DNA of 11,722 nt from Devosia sp. (GTDB taxonomy: Bacteria > Pseudomonadota > Alphaproteobacteria > Rhizobiales > Devosiaceae). A program made the translations under genes and the position numbers. The notes under the pieces are model-generated. The model searched no databases. It saw nothing but the letters and a program-made list of their open reading frames with translations, and had not been told where the DNA came from. Position 1 is the stretch's first letter; every line of letters starts with the position of its first letter. The DNA lies in NCBI GenBank assembly GCA_016793415.1, contig JAEUMC010000433.1, positions 1 to 11,722 of the forward strand, written 5' to 3'. Of the stretch, positions 7,042-11,722 are shown piece by piece.

Positions 7042-7665
7042 TTGTATCGCGTGAGGTTGAAGTTGCGTTTCGCGTCGAGAGTATTGCCGCTGGCCAGTGC
7101 ACTGCTGCTGAGCCTGTCGCTTGCCCTGCCGCTCCAGGCGGCGGATCTGGGCCCCGTGCCATCGGAAGAGTCCGCGCCGGCGACGCTGACGTTGCGCGAG
7201 GCGTTGTCCCGCTATCTGTCGCTGGAGATGATCCGGGTGACCTTCGACGTACTGCCGCAGGAGGATCTTGCCGCGGCACTCGAGGAGCAGGCGTTGCGCT
7301 GGGGCAAGGCGGCGCCATCCGTTCCCGCCCTGGCCGAGCTCGACCAGCAGTTGCTGAGCGAGGGAAGCTACTATCTCGTGTCGCTCAGCTACCTGGTGCA
7401 GGTCGGCGGCGCGGCGTTTCCCGCCGATCGTGCCGAAATGGTCTATGCCAACGACACGATCTCCAAGCTCAACGATCTGCGCCGGCAGCTGTTCGAGGCG
7501 ATCGAGACCGGTGGCGATGTGCTGCCGGTGCTGGAAGAGGCTGAGCGGATTCGGGCGCTGACCGAGGGCTATGCCAGCGCGCCCGACGATTTCGGTGTGT
7601 TTTCCGAGCATGAGGCGCTGCTCGACAGCGTACTCGACAAGCTCGGGCGCGGCACGCCGGCCTGA
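7042..7665 (+). CDS. Secreted helix-rich protein of unknown family
   Basis: A 207-residue protein that I do not recognise. It begins with a clear Sec signal peptide: a basic n-region (RVRLKLRFASR, 4-13), a hydrophobic core (about 14-31) and LPLQAAD, with cleavage likely after A33 or A34. The mature part lacks cysteine and further membrane segments. It looks mostly alpha-helical: heptad-like leucines occur at about 49-60, 70-88, 97-107, 137-156, 160-174 and 188-202. A periplasmic location is inferred. The TTG start at 7042 is chosen because AGGGA lies 9 nt before it; the in-frame GTG 7051 would put the ribosome site 18 nt away, and TAG 7027-7029 closes the frame upstream. It diverges from manC and converges with a periplasmic cysteine peptidase, so an envelope or polysaccharide role is possible but unproven. 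Confidence 0.8.
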   Translation: MYRVRLKLRFASRVLPLASALLLSLSLALPLQAADLGPVPSEESAPATLTLREALSRYLSLEMIRVTFDVLPQEDLAAALEEQALRWGKAAPSVPALAELDQQLLSEGSYYLVSLSYLVQVGGAAFPADRAEMVYANDTISKLNDLRRQLFEAIETGGDVLPVLEEAERIRALTEGYASAPDDFGVFSEHEALLDSVLDKLGRGTPA

Positions 7666-7671
7666 GCCGGC
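7656..7671. other. GC-rich hairpin between convergent genes
   Basis: GCCGGC (7656-7661), loop CTGA, GCCGGC (7666-7671) forms a 6-bp all-GC stem with a tetraloop across the stop codon of the 7042 gene. It also reads as a tandem GCCGGCCTG duplication (7656-7664 and 7666-7674). The two convergent genes stop only 13 nt apart. It could act as a weak bidirectional terminator, but no T-tract is present on either side. Confidence 0.35.
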
Positions 7672-7678
7672 CTGCGGG

Positions 7679-8224
7679 TCAGCTCCAACTGCGCGGATTG
7701 GCGCCCGACATCGAGATGATGCGGTAACCGGACTGGCTGAGCGGCTTGATGCTCGCCGTCAGGTTGTCCAGCACCAGATCCTTGCCGTTGGTCTTGACCA
7801 CGAGGATGGCGTGGCCCTCGCCCTTGCGGGTCTTGACGTAGGCGATCCGGAGAGAGCTCGCCGGGATGCCGGCCTTGATCAGCGCCTTGCGCTTGGCCAG
7901 CACGTAGTCTTCGCAATCGCCCGACGAGGCGCTGGCCGACCAGACATCGGCACCGCTGTCGTAGCGCGGCTTGATGGTGCGGTTCACATATCCATTGACG
8001 CGCTTCAGCGTCGACATGACGTCGGCGGTAACAGTGATCTTGGCCTTGCCGCCGCCCTGGCATTCCGCCGGGTTCTTGAGGCACATCACCTGATAACCGA
8101 GCGGCGCGTGCACGCTGCCGGCGCTGGCTGCGGTCGACATCGCGCCGGCGGCAAGCGAAACCACGGCGGCCATGATGACGGCTGCGATTTTCCGGTTCGA
8201 ACCCGTAACTGACTGGACGCTCAT
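7679..8224 (-). CDS. Transglutaminase-like cysteine peptidase (BTLCP family), periplasmic
   Basis: A 181-residue protein of the bacterial transglutaminase-like cysteine proteinase family, which includes the biofilm adhesin protease LapG. The catalytic triad is visible: C104 in SGDCEDYVLAKR, H138 in GEGHAILVV and D153 in LVLDN. A basic n-region (SNRKIA) and a hydrophobic stretch (about 13-30) followed by TAASAGS suggest a signal peptide cleaved near residue 35, so the enzyme should act in the periplasm. C48 and C55 near the mature N-terminus could form a disulfide. The C-terminal SMSGANPRSW resembles the NPR-x-W tail common in rhizobial members. The start ATG 8222-8224 has AGGGGGA about 5 nt upstream. 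The rhizobial members of this size are uncharacterised. No LapD-like partner or large adhesin is seen nearby, so a LapG role is only a possibility. Confidence 0.9.
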   Translation of the reverse strand: MSVQSVTGSNRKIAAVIMAAVVSLAAGAMSTAASAGSVHAPLGYQVMCLKNPAECQGGGKAKITVTADVMSTLKRVNGYVNRTIKPRYDSGADVWSASASSGDCEDYVLAKRKALIKAGIPASSLRIAYVKTRKGEGHAILVVKTNGKDLVLDNLTASIKPLSQSGYRIISMSGANPRSWS

Positions 8225-8322
8225 GCAATCCCCCTGTGGCGCAACTGGCGCGCGTTCATTGGGAACACCATGACAGCCGGACTTTGCTGTCCGGTTCAGC
8301 GTTTGAGTAAAACTTTACGCAA

Positions 8323-8571
8323 TCACGCGGGACTGAGGACCACCGGACGCCGGATGATCAGGCCGAGCATCAGGCCGGTGTTGAACGCAACGATCGAGAG
8401 CGCCGTCCAGCCGAGAGCCGTGACGAAGTCTGCATGGGCCGCGAATGAAGCGGTGGCGGTGGTCACCAGCAACAGGTTACCCACTACGATCCAACCGACC
8501 GTCGAGTAGTAGCCTCCAGCGATCAAGCCCAGTCCGCTGGCCAGCAAGGCCGCCAGCACGGTCGCACCCAT
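8323..8571 (-). CDS. Small integral membrane protein of unknown function
   Basis: An 82-residue hydrophobic protein with three likely membrane helices at about 3-19, 24-43 and 52-73, ending in a short basic tail (RRPVVLSPA). I do not recognise a family. The start is ATG 8569-8571: AGGAG ends 7 nt before it on the minus strand, an optimal ribosome site. A TTG immediately upstream (8572-8574) is a less likely start. The gene is transcribed in the same direction as the cysteine peptidase gene, 98 nt upstream of it. The clear ribosome site and the coherent three-helix hydrophobicity support a real gene despite its size. Being positive-tailed after the last helix, the C-terminus is probably cytoplasmic. 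Confidence 0.7.
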   Translation of the reverse strand: MGATVLAALLASGLGLIAGGYYSTVGWIVVGNLLLVTTATASFAAHADFVTALGWTALSIVAFNTGLMLGLIIRRPVVLSPA

Positions 8572-8612
8572 CAATGCACTCCTGATTGGTGCCTAGGTTC
8601 CGACATCGTGTG

Positions 8613-8627
8613 TTAAGCGAGCGTTAC
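8613..8627 (-). promoter_or_regulatory. CtrA-like box upstream of the small membrane protein gene
   Basis: On the plus strand TTAA (8613-8616) and TTAC (8624-8627) are separated by 7 nt; on the minus strand this reads GTAA-N7-TTAAC. It matches seven of the eight half-site bases of the CtrA consensus TTAA-N7-TTAA(C), and lies 42-56 nt before the 8571 start. CtrA controls cell-cycle and envelope genes in alphaproteobacteria. A single match of this length can arise by chance. Confidence 0.3.
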
Positions 8628-8670
8628 GCCAACGTATCGCTTTGCGGTCTTCAACGATTTTGCAGCGTGG

Positions 8671-8692
8671 CTGACCGCTTCCCCCCGGTCAG
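8671..8692 (-). other. 7-bp inverted repeat at the end of the DUF442 gene
   Basis: CTGACCG (8671-8677) and CGGTCAG (8686-8692) are perfect arms with an 8-nt pyrimidine-rich loop, overlapping the stop codon of the DUF442/TIGR01244 gene. On the minus strand the stem is followed by CCACGCTGCAAAA, so it lacks the U-tract of an intrinsic terminator. It may stabilise the 3' end or act as a weak terminator. Confidence 0.3.
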
Positions 8693-9108
8693 GCTCCTGC
8701 GTTGAGATGTCCACGCAGGTGCGAGATCTCATAGCCGGCGCCCGCGGCCTTGGCGACGATGTCGTCAGCGGCATCGTGCCCGGCGCGACTGAGCGCCCAT
8801 AACGTGGTCGAGCGGGTGCCGGAGCGGCAATAGGCCAGCACGGGGCCATCGACGCTGTCGAGGGCCTGCCGGGTCGCCTCGATCAGCTCGTCGCGGACGC
8901 CGTCGCGGCCGAGCGGAATGGCGAAGTAGCGCAGGCCCGCGGCAGCGGCAGCGTTGGCGACTGCAGCACCCGGCGGCTGGGTAGGGTCCTCACCGTCCGG
9001 CCGATTGTTGATGATGGCGACGAACCCGGCCGCCTTGAGGCGCGCCACGTCTTCGACGTCGATCTGCGGCGAGACGCTGATCCGCTCGTCGATACGCTTG
9101 ATTTCCAA
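8689..9108 (-). CDS. DUF442/TIGR01244 family protein (rhodanese/phosphatase-like sulfur transferase)
   Basis: A 139-residue protein with the fold of the dual-specificity phosphatase/rhodanese group, annotated in the family as TIGR01244 sulfur transferase or beta-lactamase-hydrolase-like (Blh) N-domain. The visible blocks are IKRIDERISVSPQI (3-16), FVAIINNRPDGEDPTQP (29-45) and the active-site loop AYCRSGTRSTTLW (92-104), with nucleophile C94 and R99. The loop resembles the rhodanese form, and tyrosine precedes the cysteine where many phosphatases have histidine. The frame is open to 9855, but the upstream 249 residues are a shadow of the flavin reductase gene. The start is set at TTG 9106-9108 because it lies directly before the family N-terminus and no ATG or GTG is closer; GGGAA lies about 7 nt upstream. 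It follows the flavin reductase by 38 nt and is probably co-transcribed. A sulfide or persulfide role is inferred. Confidence 0.85.
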   Translation of the reverse strand: MEIKRIDERISVSPQIDVEDVARLKAAGFVAIINNRPDGEDPTQPPGAAVANAAAAAGLRYFAIPLGRDGVRDELIEATRQALDSVDGPVLAYCRSGTRSTTLWALSRAGHDAADDIVAKAAGAGYEISHLRGHLNAGA

Positions 9109-9146
9109 CTTCTGTTCCCAGGAGTGGTGACCGCCCTGCCCCGCCC

Positions 9147-9719
9147 TCAGGCCGAGGTCAGCACGCGATCGAGATTTGAGATGTGGCGATAGGCACCATG
9201 CCAGTAGAGCAACGGCTCCGCCGTCTCGCGGGTGCGAATAGCGCGGACCCGGCCGATTAGGATGGCATGCGAATGGCGCTCGATGGCTTCGTCGAGCTCG
9301 CAATCGATCACCGTCAGAGCATCGGACAGCCCGAGTGCGCCAGTGGCCAGTTCCTGCCAGGCGGCGCCCTCGTAGCGGGCAACGCCCTTCACGCCGCCTT
9401 TGCCGGTGAAGCGGTCGGCGACATGCAGCTGGTCGTGCGCCAGGACGTTGATGCAGAAGCCCTGCAGCTCCTGCACCGCCGGCCACGACGAGGACGAGCG
9501 ATGGAGGCAGACGATCATCGCCGGCGGATCCATCGAAAAGGACGAGACCGAAGTCGCGGTGAAGCCGGTGCGCTGCTCGCCACGCCCGGTAGTGATGACG
9601 CTCACCGCGCCCGCCAGGTGACGCATCGCGCGCTTGAATGCGGCCGGGTCGGCAAGCACGTCCTGGCCCAATGCCGGTTGCGGGGCATCGGCGGCCACAT
9701 TGGGTTCGAGCAAAGTCAT
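9147..9719 (-). CDS. Flavin reductase family protein (NAD(P)H:flavin oxidoreductase)
   Basis: A 190-residue protein of the flavin reductase-like (HpaC/RutF/NtaB) family, which uses NAD(P)H to reduce FMN or FAD and hands the free reduced flavin to a separate monooxygenase. FKRAMRHLAGAVSVITT (28-44) opens the split-barrel domain. FTATSVSSFSMDPPAMIVCL (53-72) is the flavin-binding strand. FCINVLAHDQLHVADRFTGK (88-107), DCELDEAIERHSHAILIGRV (139-158) and PLLYWHGAYR (169-178) complete it. The open frame extends 42 codons upstream, but ATG 9717-9719 has GGAG 8 nt before it and gives a normal length; the extension has no family character. No partner monooxygenase is present in the window. The next gene in the same direction is the DUF442 protein. 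Confidence 0.92.
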   Translation of the reverse strand: MTLLEPNVAADAPQPALGQDVLADPAAFKRAMRHLAGAVSVITTGRGEQRTGFTATSVSSFSMDPPAMIVCLHRSSSSWPAVQELQGFCINVLAHDQLHVADRFTGKGGVKGVARYEGAAWQELATGALGLSDALTVIDCELDEAIERHSHAILIGRVRAIRTRETAEPLLYWHGAYRHISNLDRVLTSA

Positions 9720-9959
9720 CACGCAACTCCGTGGGTCTGGAAATAGCGACGAGGCGCAGCCGATCGGGAGCCAAGAGCGCCGGGCGACCACCCTGGATGT
9801 GGCAGGACTGGGCGACGCTGTGGTGCGGTGTTCGACATGGGGCAAATTGCACCACGACAGGCCGGTCTGGCGCGAGGGCAGCCGTTGCTAATGTGGCCGG
9901 GCCCTTACAAATTATGCCGCGAGAGCGGGGCGGATTGAGAACGCCGTGCTATTTTCTGA

Positions 9960-9979
9960 TTTAGTCCATAATTTTAGTC
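9960..9979. repeat. TTTAGTC direct repeat, 13-bp period
   Basis: TTTAGTC occurs at 9960-9966 and 9973-9979 with CATAAT between the copies. It is in the AT-rich patch about 240 nt upstream of the flavin reductase gene (minus) and just before a small plus-strand ORF. Tandem heptamers of this spacing could be a binding site for a dimeric regulator, but no regulator is known for it here. Confidence 0.35.
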
Positions 9980-9996
9980 GTCTGAAGAGGGTAAAT

Positions 9997-10101
9997 ATGC
10001 GCTGCAGCAACCCGGGCAGGAGGAACAACTCGGCCTGCACAGGTCGTTGCACCCGACCGGTTATGACTGACTTCCAGTTGCACCCGCCGATCAGCAGGTA
10101 G
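9997..10101 (+). CDS. Possible 34-residue cysteine-containing small ORF (weak)
   Basis: The ORF starts at ATG 9997, with AGAGGG ending about 5 nt upstream and a CATAAT -10-like hexamer 25 nt further back. The product would be basic with C3, C14 and C18 (CTGRC at 14-18) and no signal or membrane segment. Cysteine-rich leader peptides precede sulfur-assimilation genes in some bacteria. However, no plus-strand gene follows here (the next gene is on the opposite strand), so this is either an orphan small protein or noise. Confidence 0.2.
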   Translation: MRCSNPGRRNNSACTGRCTRPVMTDFQLHPPISR

Positions 10102-10137
10102 GGGCGAGCGACCTGGAGGATCTCGAAGTCGATCCAG

Positions 10138-10752
10138 CTACTTTCGGACCGAGTTGAGCACTACGTCGGCGAAGGCGTTGCCGATGTCGGCGGCATTCTG
10201 CGGACCGCGTGGAGTGAGCCACAGGAAGCTGTAGAAATACATGCCGAGCAGGCCCTTCAGCACCACGCTGGGCGTCGGCTTGAACACTCCCTTGGTCAGG
10301 CCGTCAGCCAACGCCATGGCCCAGATCGCCTGGTAGTCCGAATGCAGGCCCGTTACGGCGCGGCGCCGCTCATCGGTCAAGGCATGTAGTTCACGGAAGC
10401 ACACGGTCATCTCGGACAGGTGCTCGGAAATGGTCATCATCAGCGCACGGCTCAGCGCGCGCACCCGCTCGATCGGGTCGGTCTCGGCGTCGGCAATGGC
10501 GCGCCCGTCGGTGATGAGGTCCGACATGTAGGCGGTGGTGATGTCGTAGAGCAGGTCTTCCTTGCTCGAGATGTGATAGTAGAGGGCCCCGCGCCCCAGT
10601 CCTGTCGCTTCGCTGATTTCGTTGACGCCGACGCCGGAATAGCCGCGATCGGCGAACAGGTTCGCCGCCACCTGCAGCACCTTGAGCCGGGTCGGCGACA
10701 CTTTGCGGCCATCCCCCTTGTCGGCCTGAGGCTTGGTCATTTGCTCGTTCAT
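10138..10752 (-). CDS. TetR/AcrR family transcriptional regulator
   Basis: A 204-residue repressor-type regulator. The N-terminal DNA-binding domain begins at about residue 20 (TRLKVLQVAANLFADRGYSG). The helix-turn-helix is VNEISEATGLGRGALYYHIS (43-62), followed by SKEDLLYD. The C-terminal ligand domain has LMMTISEHLSEMTVCFRELHALTDERR, wording seen in the KstR2-like group that responds to acyl-CoA esters. The start is ATG 10752, with GGAACGAG just upstream; a second ATG four codons in lacks a better site. It diverges from maoC with a 306-nt gap that contains candidate operators. Family knowledge suggests autorepression relieved by a CoA thioester. The effector is inferred from the MaoC neighbour, not shown. 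Confidence 0.93.
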   Translation of the reverse strand: MNEQMTKPQADKGDGRKVSPTRLKVLQVAANLFADRGYSGVGVNEISEATGLGRGALYYHISSKEDLLYDITTAYMSDLITDGRAIADAETDPIERVRALSRALMMTISEHLSEMTVCFRELHALTDERRRAVTGLHSDYQAIWAMALADGLTKGVFKPTPSVVLKGLLGMYFYSFLWLTPRGPQNAADIGNAFADVVLNSVRK

Positions 10753-10841
10753 CTAGACTCGTTCCGTCCGACACTGGCGCGCTTGCGCTGTGTTTGGCCA
10801 AGTTTCACAGACCGGTCAATCCACAGATCACAATCGCCGGG

Positions 10842-10871
10842 TTGACCGCGATCTCTCATCGCCTCTATTGT
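10842..10871 (+). promoter_or_regulatory. Candidate promoter P1 driving maoC
   Basis: A -35 TTGACC (10842-10847, five of six to consensus) and a -10 TATTGT (10866-10871, four of six) are separated by 18 nt, reading toward maoC. The -10 is overlapped by operator site A (10868-10883), the classic arrangement for TetR repression. The predicted transcript would begin near 10878 and carry a leader of about 180 nt, including the 42-codon ORF. Confidence 0.45.
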
Positions 10872-10883
10872 ACCGATCGGTCA
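10868..10883. promoter_or_regulatory. TetR operator, site A (tetR/maoC intergenic)
   Basis: TTGTACCGATCGGTC (10868-10882) contains the 10-bp perfect palindrome ACCGATCGGT. Its reverse complement is identical over 15 bases to the operator-like repeat in front of the Tat-signal gene (11584-11598). It lies between the divergent tetR and maoC genes, over the -10 of P1. TetR proteins typically bind such dyads in their own divergent promoter. A further palindrome GACCGGTC at 10810-10817, closer to tetR, may be an auxiliary half site. Confidence 0.6.
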
Positions 10884-10937
10884 CCATGACACAAGCGCAA
10901 AGCTGGCATGGTCCATCGGGGTCAGGGAGGACGTGAA

Positions 10938-11066
10938 ATGCCTGCATCTTCAGCAGATTGCGCGACTTCCGCCGCCTCCTGGACCGCGCGCCGAGCAACC
11001 GTAACATCGCTGTCCAGGCTCGACCAGTCGGTACAGAATCTTATTGGAGGCACTGAACGTGTCTGA
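10938..11066 (+). CDS. Possible 42-codon leader ORF overlapping the maoC start
   Basis: ATG 10938 is preceded by AGGGAGGA (10924-10931) with a 6-nt gap, a stronger ribosome site than that of most genes here. The ORF runs 42 codons and stops at TGA 11064-11066, eight nucleotides into maoC, whose GTG start is at 11059 in another frame. Such an overlap is typical of translational coupling. The peptide is rich in Ala, Ser and Thr with no recognised motif. It could instead be a leader, a newly arisen small protein or a chance ORF in the untranslated region. Confidence 0.4.
   Translation: MPASSADCATSAASWTARRATVTSLSRLDQSVQNLIGGTERV
11022..11036. promoter_or_regulatory. TetR operator half site, site C (before maoC)
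   Basis: GACCAGTCGGTACAG (11022-11036) contains the right arm TCGGTACA (11028-11035), perfectly shared with the Tat-gene operator, and a poor left arm (four of eight). It lies 23 nt upstream of the maoC GTG, inside the leader ORF and downstream of P1. It might be a secondary or roadblock site, and is weaker evidence than sites A and B. Confidence 0.4.
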
Positions 11067-11517
11067 CGAAAACTCCCCGCCCGGCTGGGCCGGAACCATC
11101 AAGGGCATGCCCAGCGTCGGCAGTTTCGCCGAGCGGTCGCGTCGCGTGACGATGCGCGACATCGAGTCGTTCACCGAGATGACCGGCGACCGCAACCCGC
11201 TGCATTACGACCGCGAACTGGCCGAAAGCACGGTTTTCGGCAAGCTGATCGTCCAGGGCGGCGTTACCTCGGGCATTCTCAATGCCATCGTTGCCGAGGA
11301 TCTTCCCGGCCCGGGAACGGTGTTTCTCGGGGTCGAATGGAAGTTTTCCAAGGCCGTCGGCGTCGACGAGGAGATCACCGGCCGGGTCGAGGTGACCAAG
11401 GTCCGCGAGGACAAGCCGATCGTCACGCTGACCACCACGATCCGCAATGCCGAAGGCGAAGTCTGCCTTTCCGGCACAGCCACGACCTACACCGTGCCGC
11501 TGCGCAAAGCCGGCTGA
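11059..11517 (+). CDS. MaoC family dehydratase ((R)-specific enoyl-CoA hydratase-like)
   Basis: A 152-residue single hot-dog domain protein that would hydrate or dehydrate a trans-2-enoyl-CoA or related CoA thioester. The hydratase 2 motif is intact at 38-51: FTEMTGDRNPLHYD with catalytic D44 and H49. It is followed by STVFGKLIVQGGVTSGILNAI (57-77) and GTVFLGVEWKFSKAVGVDEEITGRVEV with IVTLTTTIRNAEGEVCLSGTATT toward the C-terminus. The length is normal for PhaJ-like single-domain proteins. The frame is open from TTG 11044, but GTG 11059 is chosen because GGAGG (11046-11050) lies 8 nt before it. It diverges from the TetR gene and probably falls under its control. The substrate chain (fatty acid, branched-chain or other) cannot be told. 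Confidence 0.92.
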   Translation: MSDENSPPGWAGTIKGMPSVGSFAERSRRVTMRDIESFTEMTGDRNPLHYDRELAESTVFGKLIVQGGVTSGILNAIVAEDLPGPGTVFLGVEWKFSKAVGVDEEITGRVEVTKVREDKPIVTLTTTIRNAEGEVCLSGTATTYTVPLRKAG

Positions 11518-11548
11518 CGCCGGCTGGGGACGCCCCCGTTTCGGCTGA

Positions 11549-11577
11549 TTGACAAGCCGCAGAACCACCACTAATCC
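11549..11577 (+). promoter_or_regulatory. Candidate promoter P2 of the Tat-signal gene
   Basis: A perfect -35 hexamer TTGACA is at 11549-11554. The -10 is less clear: ACTAAT (11570-11575) gives four of six matches with a short 15-nt spacer, and TAATCC (11572-11577) has the ideal 17-nt spacer but few matches. Operator site B begins directly after, at 11578, so a bound TetR protein would cover the start of transcription. Confidence 0.5.
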
Positions 11578-11597
11578 TGTACCGACCGATCGGTACA
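11578..11597. promoter_or_regulatory. TetR operator, site B (before the Tat-signal gene)
   Basis: TGTACCGACCGATCGGTACA is a 20-bp dyad with perfect 8-bp arms (TGTACCGA / TCGGTACA) around a 4-bp centre. It is the best-formed operator in the window. It shares 15 consecutive bases with site A in inverted orientation and sits at the predicted transcription start of the next gene, 71 nt before its ATG. Length and symmetry fit a TetR dimer or pair of dimers. Confidence 0.65.
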
Positions 11598-11667
11598 ACA
11601 AATGCCCAGGCCGGACGAACCGGACGGGCGATGCGAGGAACCGGTCTCAACAGGGAGGACCATCGAG

Positions 11668-11722
11668 ATGACGACGTTTTCGCGCCGCAAGGCGCTGGCG
11701 CTGGCAGGCGCCGTAGCACTGG
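11668..11722 (+). CDS. Protein with Tat-like signal peptide (partial, first 18 residues)
   Basis: ATG 11668 has AGGGAGGA (11652-11659) 8 nt upstream, an excellent ribosome site. The visible peptide starts MTTFSRRKALALAG with SRRKAL fitting the twin-arginine motif S/T-R-R-x-F/A-L, followed by a hydrophobic Ala/Leu/Gly stretch running off the window. Exported proteins with this kind of start are often periplasmic solute-binding proteins of ABC importers or cofactor-containing oxidoreductases. The TetR/MaoC neighbourhood would suit a binding protein for an organic acid, but the family is not visible here. Confidence 0.75.
   Translation, partial: MTTFSRRKALALAGAVAL

Larger units (their letters stand above)
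9720..10137. other. 418-bp intergenic region without a convincing gene
   Basis: This stretch separates the flavin reductase start from the end of the TetR gene, both on the minus strand, and must hold the flavin reductase promoter. Positions 9900-9996 are clearly richer in A/T than the surrounding DNA. They contain a CATAAT on each strand and a TTTAGTC direct repeat, but no well-spaced -35 element. A minor plus-strand ORF (9997-10101) is listed separately. At its right end an imperfect hairpin, with arms inside 10113-10138, overlaps the TetR stop codon but has no T-tract. Nothing else was recognised. Confidence 0.6.

Noticed and set aside
7032..7544. 170-codon plus frame starting at ATG 7032
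   Set aside because: It competes with the 7042 frame, lacks a signal peptide or hydrophobic pattern and is Arg/Gly/Ala rich, whereas the 7042 frame shows a clear signal peptide and helical periodicity.
8277..8294. CCGGAC/GTCCGG hairpin between the small membrane gene and the peptidase gene
   Set aside because: It has only six base pairs and no T-run on either strand; a functional terminator is not supported.
8671..8692. Intrinsic terminator after the DUF442 gene
   Set aside because: The stem is good, but no T-run follows on the minus strand, so it is listed only as an inverted repeat.
9109..9855. N-terminal 249 residues of a 388-codon minus frame containing the DUF442 domain
   Set aside because: This part overlaps the flavin reductase gene in another frame, is Arg/Ala/Gly rich and has no family features. 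Only the last 139 residues are a credible protein.
10814..10819. TTGACC on the minus strand as the -35 of tetR
   Set aside because: No acceptable -10 lies 16-18 nt downstream, so a tetR promoter could not be placed.

Overview
The window is high-GC, densely coded DNA with alphaproteobacterial gene content. An Opp/Dpp-type ABC operon is followed by a DUF1684 gene, and there is an Rrf2 regulator, a BTLCP-type transglutaminase-like cysteine peptidase, a DUF442/TIGR01244 protein and a TetR/MaoC pair. Together these suggest the Hyphomicrobiales, possibly a Devosia- or Rhizobium-like genus. The order is a moderate-confidence inference and the genus is only a guess. No rRNA, tRNA, CRISPR array, transposase or integrase was seen.

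Layout: (1) Positions 1-3304, plus strand, hold the distal part of a peptide/nickel-type ABC importer operon. It contains the tail of one permease, a DppC-like permease and two ATPases. These four genes are linked by three ATGA stop/start overlaps, and a cytoplasmic DUF1684 protein follows 34 nt later. (2) 3310-3756, minus: an Rrf2-family regulator with four cysteines and a recognisable upstream promoter. (3) 3848-6760, minus: manC then ugd. These make GDP-mannose and UDP-glucuronate, the nucleotide sugars for an extracellular or capsular polysaccharide or LPS. (4) 7042-8571: an envelope cluster with a secreted, helix-rich protein of unknown family (plus), a periplasmic transglutaminase-like cysteine peptidase (minus) and an 82-residue membrane protein (minus). 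(5) 8689-9719, minus: a flavin reductase followed by a DUF442/TIGR01244 rhodanese/phosphatase-like protein. (6) 9720-10137: a 418-bp stretch without a convincing gene, including an AT-rich patch with a direct repeat. (7) 10138-11722: a TetR regulator (minus) diverges from a MaoC-type dehydratase (plus). Next comes the start of a gene whose product has a Tat-like signal peptide.

The best regulatory signal is in region 7. The 8-mer TCGGTACA, or its complement, occurs three times within about 730 bp: over a candidate promoter between tetR and maoC, just upstream of maoC, and in an 8+4+8 inverted repeat at the promoter of the Tat-signal gene. This suggests that one TetR protein controls itself, maoC and the downstream gene as a small acyl-CoA or uptake regulon. 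A 42-codon ORF with a very strong ribosome binding site overlaps the maoC start and may be a translationally coupled leader.

Most of the window is ordinary housekeeping and metabolic content. The undescribed material is limited to the secreted protein at 7042-7665, the small membrane protein, the DUF1684 gene and the short ORFs. I do not see a clear novel multi-gene system.
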